Source of the DNA: Silene latifolia
Lineage: Eukaryota; Streptophyta; Magnoliopsida; Caryophyllales; Caryophyllaceae
Direction of reading: 5' to 3'
DNA: 64,000 bases
NCBI RefSeq assembly: GCF_048544455.1
Contig: NC_133538.1
Span: 256,418,491 to 256,482,490, forward strand
Part shown: positions 10,526 through 21,984 of the stretch, one piece after another
How the letters are laid out: each line of letters starts with the position of its first letter
Position numbering within the stretch: the first letter of the stretch is position 1
Notes under the pieces: model-generated
The model's input: the letters and a program-made list of their open reading frames with translations, nothing else
Told to the model about the DNA's origin: nothing
Database searches by the model: none
Made by a program: the position numbers and the translations under genes

Positions 10526-10717
10526 TTTGTTCTACTGTTATTAATGAAAGAAGGAAGGAAATTAGAAGGAAATAACTAGAAAATAAAAATAATAATATTT
10601 AATAAATTTGTTAAAAAATTTCATAATAAATTTTGAAAGTTCAAATTTCAAATTTAAATTGACTCTCAAAATGTACAAAATAAAAGTTGAAAAGGATTCT
10701 ATCTCAATTTCTACAGT

Positions 10718-10787
10718 TGCCACATGTCACGATGTTATACGCAGTGTATAGAAGATTCTATACACTGAGTGTAACCGTAGCCTTTTC
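10718..10787 (-). repeat. Right terminal inverted repeat of the Mutator-like element
   Basis: Reverse complement of the left repeat. The palindrome with arms GTGTATAGAA and TTCTATACAC is at 10744-10765 and the outer end is GTAACCGTAGCCTTTTC. Confidence 0.85.
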
Positions 10788-10799
10788 GCCGATTCTTGG
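10788..10799 (+). repeat. Right target-site duplication of the Mutator-like element
   Basis: GCCGATTCTTGG, identical to 2998-3009. Confidence 0.85.
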
Positions 10800-11104
10800 G
10801 TCGAATTATAGTTCTTTCTTAGTTTTGATTGAAGTAGGATTAATTTGCTTAGTTTTTACATTTTGCTTTTCATGTGTTGTGGTACTTTGTGATAGTTTTG
10901 AAAAAGAACGTTATTAGTTTCATTTTTTCCTTGTTTTGTGTGCTGCAGATCGAGGGAGAGGCCCACTCGCGGGTGAGTTCCGTTATCTCTGCTCGTTAGA
11001 ATTCTAATTGATGCGTACTACTCTATCCGTCCTAATCATTCATTTACCTTTAATTTACATACTGCTCCAAAAGATTACAAAATGAAATAGGTGATTTGGA
11101 TGGA
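10800..11104. other. Host-like sequence between two insertions
   Basis: Probable intron DNA of the interrupted host locus. TGCTGCAG at about 10942-10949 is a plausible splice acceptor, and GCGGGTGAGT near 10971 a plausible donor, which would bound a tiny exon. Not a confident gene. Confidence 0.3.
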
Positions 11105-11109
11105 GCCGG
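11105..11109 (+). repeat. Target-site duplication GCCGG of copia element 1 (left)
   Basis: GCCGG precedes the left LTR and recurs at 17187-17191 after the right LTR. Confidence 0.85.
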
Positions 11110-11868
11110 TGTTGGAAATGATGGCTGTAAAAGCCAAGTTGCTTTGTCCAACTTTCCTTTTGGTATCCCACATCGGTGGATTAGTTTGGTCTCCATGTGT
11201 TTATATTGGCTTTTGTCTATCACTAGCCAATTGTGTGGACCAAGGAGGCTTTTGTTGGGAGTATTGGGCCTGTGGGTTTGGGTCCAAACACACACGCGCG
11301 CGCGCGCCGGCCCGGCTCGAGCTCGGGCTCGGGTTTGGGTAGAGCACCTGCGGTGCGGGCCAAAGGCCCCCTTTTAATCTTTTTTTTTGGGCTTGTGTGT
11401 AGTGGGCTGTCCACATTCAGTGTACTGGATTTGTAACAGTCAGTCAATTAAGGCTGTTAGTGGAGCGATTAAAGAGCTGTTAATGCTCCACTAATCCCGT
11501 TTGACTGCTGCGTTTGTGGAGCAGTTTTTGGCTCCACTGTTGATCTATTTTCGCTATAAATAGATCAACACGCCTCTCTCCAGAACACACACAACAATAC
11601 TCTCCTCTCTTCTTTCTCCTCTTCTCTACTTATAATTTCTGGGTAATGATTATTATTTCCGTTCCAAGTCTCACAGTTTTGAGTGGGCGTTACTGAGTGG
11701 AGACTGTAGTGTTATCCTTGGGGAACTACCGGCACTAGCTGATCGCCACCACGGTCGTACCGGAATATAGTTTTCAAGGCAGTGGCTCCGTTACCACGGC
11801 ACTACAATTCGGGTTATATCTCTTCTGTTTTTTCGCTTTTCATTGTTACTGAATCATTTACTCCAACA
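11110..11868 (+). repeat. Left LTR of copia element 1
   Basis: 759 bp. Contains an alternating CACACGCGCGCG tract (about 11289-11310), paired GTGGAGC/GCTCCAC inverted repeats and a TATA box (TATAAATAG) inside a perfect 10-bp stem. Confidence 0.93.
11541..11567 (+). promoter_or_regulatory. TATA box of the copia LTR within a perfect inverted repeat
   Basis: The arms TGATCTATTT (11541-11550) and AAATAGATCA (11558-11567) are exact inverse complements around a 7-base loop. The TATAAATA core spans the loop and right arm. The same structure exists in the right LTR. Confidence 0.7.
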
Positions 11869-11870
11869 AT

Positions 11871-12900
11871 TTGAAAACTATATATTTGTTGTTGTTAATT
11901 GCTGTAACAATGTCGTCTGTTTTAGCAAAAACCCTTCCTGATTTGACTAAACTTGAGAAATTAGACGGTCATAACTATAAGCGTTGGTCACAGAAACTGT
12001 TGATGTTTTTCGAACAACTGGAAATTGATTATGTGCTGTTTAGTGACCCGCCTGCTCCTGTTAAAGAGGCTCCTGTTACTGAGACCGTAGAGAACACCCC
12101 TCCTGCTAAATCTGCTGCTAAGTCAAATGAAGAGGATATTAAGAAATTTGATAAGGACAATAAACTTGTTAGATGCCAGCTTCTAAACAACATGACCGAC
12201 ACCCTTTTTGACCTATTTATGGTTCATAAGTCCTCCAAACTGATATGGGAGTCCTTAGAAGCCAAGTATGGGGCTGATGATGCGGGGAAAAAGAAATATG
12301 TTGTGGGTAAGTGGCTGGAATTTCAGATGGCTGACGGGAAACCCATCATGGAACAAGTTCATGTCTACGAAAACCTATGTGCTGATGTAGTGAATGAGGG
12401 TATGAAATTAGATGACATTTTCGTGGCTAATGTTCTGTTAGAAAAGTTTCCTCCCTCCTGGTCTGACTATAGGAACCACCTTAAGCATAAGAAAAAGGAC
12501 CTGTCTCTCCAAGAACTAGTAGGACACATGAGGACCGAAGAGGCAAATCGCCTTAAAGACAAACCCGTTAGTCAACCCGTTAAAAACATTCTGCTTTGTT
12601 AATGCTAATCTGGTTGAGTCGGTGGTCCGTCTTATCCGAGAAGTTCAAGGGTAAGGGTAAGGCCAAGGTTGGTCAGGGTAAGAACCAGGGTCAGGCTAAG
12701 AAGAATGGTCCAGGGAAGCATACCAAACCAGTTGCTAAGATTCAGAAACCAAAGGGTCCCATTGTTTGCTACGTCTGTGGGAAAACTGGTCACAAAGCCT
12801 ACCAGTGCACTGAAAAGAAAACTGCTGAAGCTAATGTTGCTGTGACTGACGATGTCATTGCTGCTGTGGTTGTGGAAGCTAATCGGTGGGCAATCTTCTT
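11871..12900 (+). pseudogene. gag region of copia element 1
   Basis: The product of this region begins with a hydrophobic stretch, then shows the UBN2-type copia gag pattern (LDGHNYKRWSQKLLMF, later YENLCADVV and LLEKFPPSW). It is followed by a Lys/Gly-rich linker and one CCHC zinc knuckle (CYVCGKTGHKAYQC). Gag would form the particle. The hydrophobic start (LLLLIAVTM) is not usual for copia gag. No tRNA-Met primer site of the usual form is visible between the LTR and this region. Confidence 0.85.
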
Positions 12901-15860
12901 GAATGGGTCTTGAATCTTGGTGCTTCTAGACACCTCCTCTGTCCGATAAGGGGTTATTTCTTGAGTTCGAGGAAGTAGGCGATGGGGAATGTGTCTACAT
13001 GGGTAATTCTTCATCCGCAATCATCACGAGCAAAGGCAAGATCTTTCTCAAACTCACCTCGGGAAAACACTTGCTCTCACCAATGTTTTATTTATACCCT
13101 CATTGCGTCGAAACCTCGTGTCTGGTGCCTTATTGAACAAAGCTGGTTTGAAACTTGTTTTTGAGGCTGACAAGGTTGTAATGTCGCGTAATGGGGAATT
13201 TGTGGGCAAGGGTTATCTTTCTGGGGGTCTTTTTGTATTGAACACGATTGTTTTTAATAATAATGCATCTACTTCTGCTTATATTGCTGAGTCTATTGAT
13301 GTTTGGCATGGTAGATTAGGTCATGTGAATGTTGACTATATTAAAAAACTTAGAACTATGAGTTTAATTCCAAGTTTGACGAGTCAAGAATTCTCTAAAT
13401 GTGCTAGCTGTGTTGAGGCTAAATTCACAAAGAAACCTAGTAAACCTGTCACAACTAGGAATACGAGTCTTCTTGAGTTAATTCACACCGACCTAGCTGA
13501 CTTCAAAAATGTGGCAAGTAGAGGTGGAAAGAATTATTATGTCACCTTTATAGACGACTGTTCAAGGTACACCGTGTCTATCTCGCTTAAGACTAAAGAT
13601 GAAGCGAACAATCGTTTATAAACTTTAAAAATGAAGTCGAAAATCAACTCGACAGAAAAATTAAAAGGGTAAGGTCTGATAGGGGTGGTGAGTATAAACC
13701 TAGTTATCTAGCCGACTTTTGTGCCGCTAACGGTTTAATACATGAGACTAGTCCACCTTACTTACCTCAGTCTAACGGCGTAGCTGAACGAAAAAATAGA
13801 ACCTTAAAAGAGATGATGAATGCTATGCTTTTAAGTTCTGGCCTATCTGACGATATGTGGGGGGAAGCAATTCTATCGGCTTGTCACATTCTTAACCGTG
13901 TACCTCATAAGAAACTTGACAAGACACCCTATGAAATTTGGAAGGGCTATCCTCCTAACCTGAGTTACCTTAAGGTATGGGGGTGTTTGGCTAAAGTGGG
14001 TTTACCAGACTTTAGGAGACCTACCGTTGGACCAAAGACCTATGATTGTGTTTTTATAGGTTATGCTCAAAATAGTTATGCTTATAGATTCATGTCTTTA
14101 AGTGACCGTTCTATATCTGAAGCTAGAGATTCTGTGTTTTTTGAGCATGTTTTTCCATTACAGAAGAATGTTGATTCACCTCCTAGTTTACCTGTTACAT
14201 CTGTTGATATCTCTTCACATGCTAGTAGTAGCACTTCTATTGATCATGTTGTTGAACCTAGAAGAACTAAGAGACCTAGATGTCCAAAGAACTTTGGAGC
14301 TGATTTTGTTTCAACTTTGCTGTCTGAACATGGATACTCTGTTTGTGCTAGTGATGAATTTGTTTCAGCCTTTTTAATAGAAGATGACCCAAAAACGTAT
14401 AGTGAGGCAATGAAATCCATTGATGCTAATTTTTGGAAAGATGCTATTAAAAGTGAACTTGACTCTATTGTGTCAAATCAGACTTGGGAGTTGACTGATT
14501 TACCTAAAGGTAGTAAACCCATCACAAGTAAATGGATCTTTAAAAAGAAAATGAGACCTGACGGTACAATAGAGAGGTTCAAAGCTAGACTTGTAGTTAG
14601 AGGCTTTACACAAAAGAAGGGTATTGATTACTTTGATACTTACTCTCCAGTGACCAAAATTTCGACTATTAGGACTCTTATCGCCTTAGCTGCTATTCAT
14701 AACCTTGTTATACATCAGATGGATGTTAAAAGCGCTTTTTGAATGGTGAACTAAGGGAAGAGATCTATATGTCTCAACCTGAAGGTTTTGTGATTGAGGG
14801 TCAAGAGAGTAAAGTGTGTAAACTGAACAAGTCTCTTTATGGACTGAAACAAGCACCTAAACAGTGGTATGAGAAATTTAACAACACTTTGATAAGTAAT
14901 GGCTATGTGGTTAACAATTCTGATTCATGTGTTTATTCAAAAGTAATAGAATCTGATTGTGTGCTTATATGCCTTTATGTTGATGACATGTTAATACTTG
15001 GTAATAATTTAGAGGTGATAATTAGAACCAAAGAATTTTTGTCATCGCAATTTGAGATGAAGGACTTAGGAGAAGCTGATGTTATCCTAGGAGTTAAGGT
15101 CATCCGAAACCCCAATGGAATCTGTCTAAGTCAATCTCATTATGTTGAAAAAGTGTTGAGAAAGTTTAACTGCTTTGATGATGTGCCTGCTAGAACACCC
15201 TATGATCCTAGTGTAGCATTGTGTAAAAACTTGGGCAAGAGTGTTTCCCAAGAAGAGTATACTAAAATCCTAGGTAGTGTGATGTTTTTAATGAACTGTA
15301 CTCGACCAGATATTGCTTACGCAGTTAGTAGACTGAGTCGTTATACACATAACCCTAGCAATGAACACTGGAATGCTCTTCGTCGTTTACTAAAATACCT
15401 AAAAGGAACAGTTGACTTATGTTTGCATTATAGTAAATTTCTCTTTGTGTTAGAGGGATATTGTGATGCGAATCGGGTTGCGGTAACGATGAGATCTGTT
15501 CTACTAGTGGTTATGTATTTACCATGGGTGGAGGTGCTATATCGTGGAAGTCTTCTAAACAGACTTGTATTGCACGCTCTACCATGGAATCTGAGTTCAT
15601 AGCTCTTGAGTTGGTAGGACAAGAGGCTGAATGGTTGAAAAACCTTTTAGCTGATATACCAGTGTGGGGCGGACGGCTAACACCGGTCTCCCTGCACTGT
15701 GACTCTGCAGTCGCTATTGGTGTTGCAAAGAATAGTGTCTACAATTCGAAAAAGAGACATATTCGAATAAGGCACGCTGCAGTTAGACAACTCCAAGACA
15801 ATGGAGTGATTGCTTTGGACTATGTGAAGTCCGAAAACAATCTTCTTTGATCCCTTTACT
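12900..15860 (+). pseudogene. pol region of copia element 1 (protease, integrase, RT, RNase H)
   Basis: Signatures in order: pre-integrase zinc region (VWHGRLGHVN ... CASCVEAKF), integrase core (LIHTDLADF, FIDDCSRY, then RSDRGGEY), RT ([20 protein letters not shown]) and RNase H ([12 protein letters not shown]). The family is unmistakable from these. The region is broken in several places, as expected for a dead copy. Confidence 0.9.
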
Positions 15861-16416
15861 AAAGGGTGGCTAGGAGACTAGTCGTTGATACGTCGAGGGG
15901 AATGGGGCTTAAGTCCTTAGGTCAAGAGTGAGACTTGACTAGGTCTAAAGCTTCTATTCCTATGGCGTTGTATGATTCATAGCCTTTATGGTGGTGCTTT
16001 TGAGACGCACTTGATGGATCATACACCAGGTTGGACTTGGGTCCTTAATGACTCATGTAAGAAGTGCTATTGAGAAGCACTTGAGTCACCTACGTAGGTG
16101 TAACGATCATTAGACTATGAGAAGTCTTCTGAACACATCTATTAGTACCGAGGTAAACGCATAACTCTAAAAAAGCGCGTTGCACTTTCGCGGAACGATC
16201 TTAATTTTGAAGGTATGATATGTGTTGTGGGGGTATCGACCAAGAAGCTCGGCTAAGAATTCAAATCGCAAGATATTCTCTCATTTTGTAAGTAAGTTGT
16301 TTCCTCATTTCACTAAAGTGTCAATTCAAATCGTAAGATATTGATACCTAAGTATCCAATCCTTCCTTTACCCAGGAATTTCTTCTCTTTGCTTTTCCTC
16401 GCCATCTGTGGGGGAT
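15860..16416 (+). other. 3' untranslated part of copia element 1
   Basis: No coding. Contains two short hairpins, GTGCTTTTGAGACGCAC (about 15993-16009) and AAGTGCT...AGCACTT (about 16061-16081). It ends in the purine-rich primer tract before the right LTR. Confidence 0.55.
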
Positions 16417-17186
16417 TGTTGGAAATGATGGCTGTAAAAGCCAAGTTGCTTTGTCCAACTTTCCTTTTGGTATCCCACATCGGTGGATTAGTTTGGTCTC
16501 CATGTGTTTATATTGGCTTTTGTCTATCACTAGCCAATTGTGTGGACCAAGGAGGCTTTTGTTGGGAGTATTGGGCATGTGGGTTTGGGTCCAAACACAC
16601 ACGCGCGCGCGCGCCGGCCCGGCCCGGCTCGAGCTCGGGCTCGGGTTTGGGTTTGGGTAGAGCACCTGCGGTGCGGGCCAAAGGCCCCCTTTTAATCTTT
16701 TTTTTTGGGCTTGTGTGTAGTGGGCTGTCCACATTCAGTGTACTGGATTTGTAACAGTCAGTCAATTAAGGTTGTTAGTGGAGCGATTAAAGAGCTGTTA
16801 ATGCTCCACTAATCCCGTTTGACTGCTGCGTTTGTGGAGCAGTTTTTGGCTCCACTGTTGATCTATTTTCGCTATAAATAGATCAACACGCATCTCTCCA
16901 GAACACACACAACAATACTCTCCTCTCTTCTTTCTCCTCTTCTCTACTTATAATTTCTGGGTAATGATTATTATTTCCGTTCCAAGTCTCACAGTTTCGA
17001 GTGGGCGTTACTGAGTGGAGACTGTAGTGTTATCCTTGGGGAACTACCGGCACTAGCTGATCGCCACCACGGTCGTACCGGAATATAGTTTTCAAGGCAG
17101 TGGCTCCGTTACCACGGCACTACAATTCGGGTTATATCTCTTTTGTTTTTTCGTTTTTCATTGTTACTGAATCATTTACTCCAACA
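16417..17186 (+). repeat. Right LTR of copia element 1
   Basis: 770 bp, about 99% like the left LTR. It has two extra short units in the CGGCCCGG/GGGTTT tract. Confidence 0.93.
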
Positions 17187-17191
17187 GCCGG

Positions 17192-19985
17192 TGGTTTGTA
17201 AAGTTGTTATTTGACATGTTCTATGATTAATTTAGGTATTAATTGTGCATTGTTGGTTCAATGATCACTATATCTGGATTTTTGTTATAGCTTATGATGC
17301 AGCTTTGTTGATTTATCTACGATCATTATGCATGTTTATGATACGCAAAACGGAAAAATGGTGGTCGGGGAAATTAGATGTATAAAGGTGTGGAGCATAG
17401 ATCTTGCAGGACCTTGTCATGCGTGGTGCTGCAGGCTGAATGCAATGAATATAATCGCTTTAGCAAAGAGTTCGCCCGTCTTTTAGATTAAATCAGTTTC
17501 ATTTTTTACTCCCATTGATTATTTACAAATGATATTGATTTACATGGTAAATTTGTGAGGATTTTGATCAAAGTTCTTGGGGTGGGTGTTTACTTTTCAG
17601 GTAAAGATGTTCTCTCACACAAACGGACCAAAAGTTTCTATTGGCAAAAATTTGAAAATAATCTGATCCTTGAGATTGAGAGGATTCACATGGTATTGCT
17701 TTGAACCCCATGCTTCCGTTGCCCTAACTGTTGCTGCTGCTGCTGTTAAAGTTGGCTCATAATGTCCGTGTTCCTGACGAATATTATATTGGTTGGCTTA
17801 AGGGCCTTCTGTGAGCAGTTAGGGTGTGGGATATGGAGGTACAGATATGGAGGATAATCGATAGATAGGTAGAATGGTATGAGTCTAAATGTATCGAACA
17901 CTTATGTCTATATCTATCTAGGTTCGAACATTATTGAATTTTGAACTGCTATATTAATCTGCTCTTGTATTTAGTATTCAGGGTGAGTTTCTACAGCTTC
18001 ACTTGGCATTTTGTAATAGTTTACTCTTATTGGCTTGCAGGCATTGACACAAGCACGGGTTCCGACGATGGTTGTGATGAAAGAGTCCGGAGCTGGTGGC
18101 GGCAGCGCTATTGACGCTTATCCCGAAAATGCCAGAAAAAGAGGAAGAAAAGTGAAATCACGTGGTGGTTGGTATTATTTCTTAAGACTCGATCAAAGTT
18201 TGTATAAAGGTTTGAGATGATGACGATTATAAAGAAAAATAGTTTCTTTCTTTCATCAAAATCGGTGATTTATTTGTTGCCCCGACTCTAGAGGTTCCTT
18301 CTTCACTGCTTTTTAAAAATGATTATATCTGGGAATTTTATTTATTGGTTCCGTCTCACTTCTGCACTCTCTAAAGAAACCCTCTTTATTTTCACTATCG
18401 TTTGAGTTTAGATTATTATTTTGAATATATGGGATGTGAGAGTTATAATTTTATCTGGGTTTTGCGCATTCTTGAGGATTTCAATCGTGTAGCTTATCTG
18501 TCTGCAAATTGTGTGCATTGATTTTAAGGATGCTCAAGTGTATATTTCATATTTTATGGGGGTTGTCGGTGTGGGTTGATATCATTTTTGTGTTAATTAG
18601 GCGTTTACAACAAAAAGAGGAAGAGGGGTTCAAACTTATGACTTATTGTCCATTTGTCGATAGTCCCTCTTTTTGGGTAAAAAATGATCATAGGGTATGT
18701 GGATGTATTAAGTTTCTCGTAAGTGTAAAGCTCAATACCTCCCTTGTATTTTGTATCTATAGATAGTGATGCCCTGGTATAATTCACTATGTTTTCTCTT
18801 TGTTTCATTATGCTGTTTGATTTTTTTTTTTTTTATTTGATCTTTGGTTTGTTTTTAATGTAGGTGAAGATTTATTTTGTGATTGAATGTTGATATTGTT
18901 TTTTGCAGTGTTTGTGATTGAGTGTAGATTAGTTAACTTAATAGTCGCTTTGAGAATTGTCAACACCTATTGAATTCCACATCAGGAATAATTAATTCAA
19001 AAACCCTGTCATTTGCACATTCGCATGTGCAAATGACCATCCATAAAACTTAGGCTAAATATTATTATGGCTTTTCATGATTTTACCTCTGTGTATATTG
19101 CAGGTATCATTCTTACTGATGAAATTAGAGGTGCTACTGAAGAAGTAAAGAGCATGCCACTACTGTAATCAAGCTAAGGTGAGTTTCAATGACAACCATT
19201 TCTTAAGTATGAAAAGGGGTAGTTTATTTTTCCAATCTAATCATATTATGACTTTCGTATTTGGCTATTTCTCAATCTGGCCTGGAATAATTTTTAAGTA
19301 AATTAAGTGTGAGTTTGTCTCATATTATAAGACACCTAAAATTTATTGGCTTAAACCTGAAGGTGTTATTACAGGCGAAGTTTAAAATAACTTACTTTCA
19401 AGTATGACACTTATTTTTAATCTCGTACACTGAGTTACCCTCACCGTATTTGCCTTTATTTCTGTTGAAATACTTTTTAAAATTACTACTTATCGGGCTT
19501 AATAGCAGACTATGGTAAATTAAATTTGAGGCCATCCACTTTTGCTTATTTGCCTGTGTGTAAATCCAAAATTCTATTTATGTCTATATATGTCTTTAGA
19601 CGAAGCATCCCCTAGGCAATGCCACTTTGAGTCTCTTTATTGGGTATTGTTTTTACTATACTTACATGTGTCCTTTTTGTTTTAGACGTTTATGGATAGA
19701 AAGTTCGTATTTTTGCGTCTTATGCATATCCAGAGAACAAACGCATGTATGATTCTTTGCTTCTTTTCGGTTTAATATCGTCAAGTTGGTTTCGACAGTT
19801 AGCGGATCAGTTTATCTATCTCTTCTTATCCACTGCGTTCATGACTTGCGTGCATGACTTCCCTGTGCACCGTGTTGTCTACTCAGTGCACACGTGGCAT
19901 ATTATATCAATAACTTTGAGCTGCCGCTTGGTGAAGTGAACATGGTTGGACTTTCGCCAGTAATTGAGTTAGTCTATTATTATGC
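17192..19985. other. Host-like non-coding DNA with possible small exons
   Basis: Mostly T-rich intron-like DNA. Two stretches have splice-like borders. One starts after CTTGCAG at 18040 and holds a 61-codon open frame to 18220 with basic patches (RKRGRKVKSRGG). Another starts after ATTGCAG at 19104 and ends at CTAAG before GTGAGT near 19178. Neither matches a family I know. They may be leader exons of the locus that contains the BEL1-like fragment. Confidence 0.3.
18041..18220 (+). other. Possible exon, unknown (61 codons)
   Basis: It follows a good acceptor (GGCTTGCAG). From an ATG at 18068 it reads MVVMKESGAGGGSAID and then a Lys/Arg-rich patch ending GWYYFLRLDQSLYKGLR. The GC content is higher than the flanks. 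No family recognised; it could be an untranslated exon. Confidence 0.3.
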
Positions 19986-19988
19986 TAA

Positions 19989-20463
19989 ACATGCTTAGAA
20001 TCTACTATTAATTTAGTACCATGTTCCTATAATACTCTTAACAGCTACTCATGTATCATATCATTTGTTAACGAAACCAACTTTTATCACGGCCCGAACA
20101 TTCTTTCGCTTTCACTTGGTTCAGAATTCATTCACCAAGCTTATAACAATAACAATATGGTTAATTCTTCTTGTGAGGAGAATTGTAACCCAAGTGACTA
20201 TCCTTTCATGGGGAGCTCTCCATTTCCTGCTTTCGCGGTTCGTAATTCCGTTTATTTTAAGCCTACTCAGCCGGTAATTGAAGAAGTAATTAGTCTTGGA
20301 AGCAAGAATGTTGATAAGTGAAGTGAAGAGGCTTTTCTGAAGTGGACAAGGGATTTGTAAAGAGCTGAGAGTTGAACTGCTTAGTAGTGGGTACTTATCA
20401 TCTGATGAGGACCTTCAAATCAAACTTTCCAAACTCTTATCCTTACTAGAACGGGTTTGTTAA
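19989..20463 (+). pseudogene. BEL1-like homeodomain gene fragment (POX/SKY domain), frameshifted
   Basis: An open frame of 110 codons (19989-20318, no start codon at its 5' end) contains NILSLSLGSEF, resembling the LSLSL motif before the BELL domain of BEL1-like proteins. It then has RNSVYFKPTQPVIEEVISLG, close to the SKYLKPAQ..LDE.. start of the POX domain. In another frame, 20350-20460 reads LSSDEDLQIKLSKLLSLLERV, matching the second POX helix (LSxxExQxKLxKLLxMLxEV). A stop and a frame change separate the halves. The rest of the domain and the homeobox are not found downstream, so this is a truncated relic. BEL1-like proteins partner with KNOX homeodomain proteins in the nucleus. Recognised by pattern only. 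Confidence 0.55.
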
Positions 20464-21544
20464 GTCTCATCTGGTTGTACTTTTTCACTCCCAAATTTGG
20501 GCAGGAAAATTCATGAGTGCAAGTGTAAAACTATACAAGTGATGCATAAGGGCAAATGGAAGTGATGACAAGATCTTTCATCCTTGCTAATTATGTACTG
20601 ATTTTTTGTTCTTTCTAATGTGATTAAAGACTCATCTATGTGGTTCAAAGTTTTAAGGTTCCAATAACAGCTTCAAAGTTTCAAGGTTCTTTAAGATTTT
20701 CAGTCGATGTGCTCTTGTACGATGTGGTAATACTTGTATATTTTCGTCGCATAAGCTAAAGCCTAAAGACGATGAACAGAGGCACCATGAATGCTAATTG
20801 GCAAGTGAAAGTAATTACGTGAGCGTAGAAGCGAAATTAACGCCAAAGGATTTTAAAAAGGGATTTAGCTTTTGACTTTAGCATAAAGCCTTTGCGATTA
20901 AAGTTCAACAATCATCGTTAGTACTACAACAGAATGTTCTAATTTTATTTGCCTACTGTTACCATAAATTGTAGTATTTGAGTCCAAGGCAGTATTTGTC
21001 TTTGAAGAATTTTCACTAGGGCACTCTTCCAAGTTGCGGTGGAACCATGATTTACGCTTAGAGGGGGCGAAAAATCTCAATGGGGTCAAATAAGCAATAA
21101 CCTAATGTACACTTGGAAATTTTTTGGAAATTTTAACTATAACTTTCGAACTTTTCATTGGCAAGCGAGGACGAGCGCGGAATGCCCGTACAAACCCCCC
21201 CTAAATCTGCTACTACTTAAAATTAATCGTTTTTTATAGTAATAGTGTTGTTATTAAAATCTATCAGTAATAAAAATAATCACCAATATAATGCTTGATA
21301 GAAAACATAAAAGGTCATTTTAAGATGCGAATTAAGGGATATGCAACTATCTTTTCAAGTTTGAAGCACGTAATTAACTTCTTTAATATTGGTGATCATG
21401 GTGTAACTCAAGGACCATGAAAATACACCAGAGAAGGAGAAGAGCAGGAGGGCCAAAAAGGCAAAAAAAAAAAAAAAAGTTAAATAGTGAACTAGATTTC
21501 GAGGCACTGAACATATTGAATAGTCAAAACTGCATCAAACTCTG
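20464..21544. other. Non-coding stretch with an unclassified plant repeat
   Basis: The piece at about 21030-21215 (GGTGGAACCATG, TTACGCTTAGAGGGGGCGAA, later ACAAACCCCCCCTAAATC) resembles a dispersed repeat common in plant genomes. The rest shows no gene. A long A-run lies at about 21462-21478. Confidence 0.35.
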
Positions 21545-21700
21545 TTGATTAAAAACCATTATAAACAACAAGAAGACGACTCCGTCGATTTGCTGAATGC
21601 TCGCTTTTCTGTTATTGTTACTGCTGAAGCCGGCGCCGAAATCCTCAAGGAATCCTGTGTTAACCTCTATGTCGAGCAACGCACATTCATGCGGGAGAAT
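21545..21700 (+). other. Possible exon of an unknown protein
   Basis: The frame reads DDSVDLLNARFSVIVTAEAG and continues with LKESCVNLYVEQRTFMREN, a well-mixed soluble-protein composition that looks coding. It is followed by AATTGTAAGG, a possible splice donor near 21699. The reading after the donor degenerates to hydrophobic low-quality sequence. I do not recognise the family, and no flanking exons are evident. Confidence 0.3.
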
Positions 21701-21984
21701 TGTAAGGAAATTATTCCATCGAGCCTCTATTTTTCAACGACAATTTTATGCTATCAATTTCTTTTATTTTTAGTGCCTATTTAGCTTTAAACAAGAAGTT
21801 GGGATTTTTTTTTTCCTCGAGTGAAAATAGAGGCTATAATAAGTTGACTAAGGAGGAGTTTTCCATTTTAAGATTATAAGATGGTTTTTCTTTTTCTTAG
21901 ATAATGTCACGTTCTTGAATTGTAAGATGGTTTTCTTCTCTTAATTAAGAACTTCAGTTAGCCGTGTGGTAATTTTTCAACATG

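Larger units (their letters stand above)
3010..10787 (+). mobile_element. Mutator-like DNA transposon (FAR1/Jittery type), apparently full length
   Basis: The element is bounded by 70-bp inverted repeats and a perfect 12-bp target duplication. It is 7.8 kb long. It encodes a FAR1-like transposase with zinc finger, DDE and SWIM regions, and a second small gene in the opposite direction. Mutator-like elements normally give 8-11 bp duplications, so 12 is slightly long. The right half is AT-rich non-coding DNA holding tRNA-like remnants, a 258-bp-period tandem repeat, telomere-like units, a nested hAT MITE and a GC-rich segment. The MITE inserted later, because its own 8-bp duplication is inside the transposon. 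Confidence 0.88.
11110..17186 (+). mobile_element. Ty1/copia LTR retrotransposon 1, young, broken
   Basis: A complete structure of 6.1 kb: two LTRs beginning TGTTGG and ending CCAACA, a 5-bp duplication, and gag, protease, integrase, reverse transcriptase and RNase H regions in copia order on the plus strand. A purine-rich tract (TGTGGGGGAT) stands directly before the right LTR. The coding region is broken in roughly five places, so this copy is a fossil. By hand count the LTRs differ by about six substitutions and two small indels in 760 bp, which means an age well below about one million years under usual plant rates. It sits in what looks like the intron of an old host locus. Confidence 0.92.

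Noticed and set aside
10949-10975. GRGPLAG-like reading resembling an RNase HII motif
   Set aside because: Only seven residues, no further RNase H-fold sequence on either side; coincidence.
11091-11447. Several overlapping frames in the copia LTR, repeated at 16341-16765
   Set aside because: Caused by the GC-rich alternating tract of the LTR; all six frames are open by composition.
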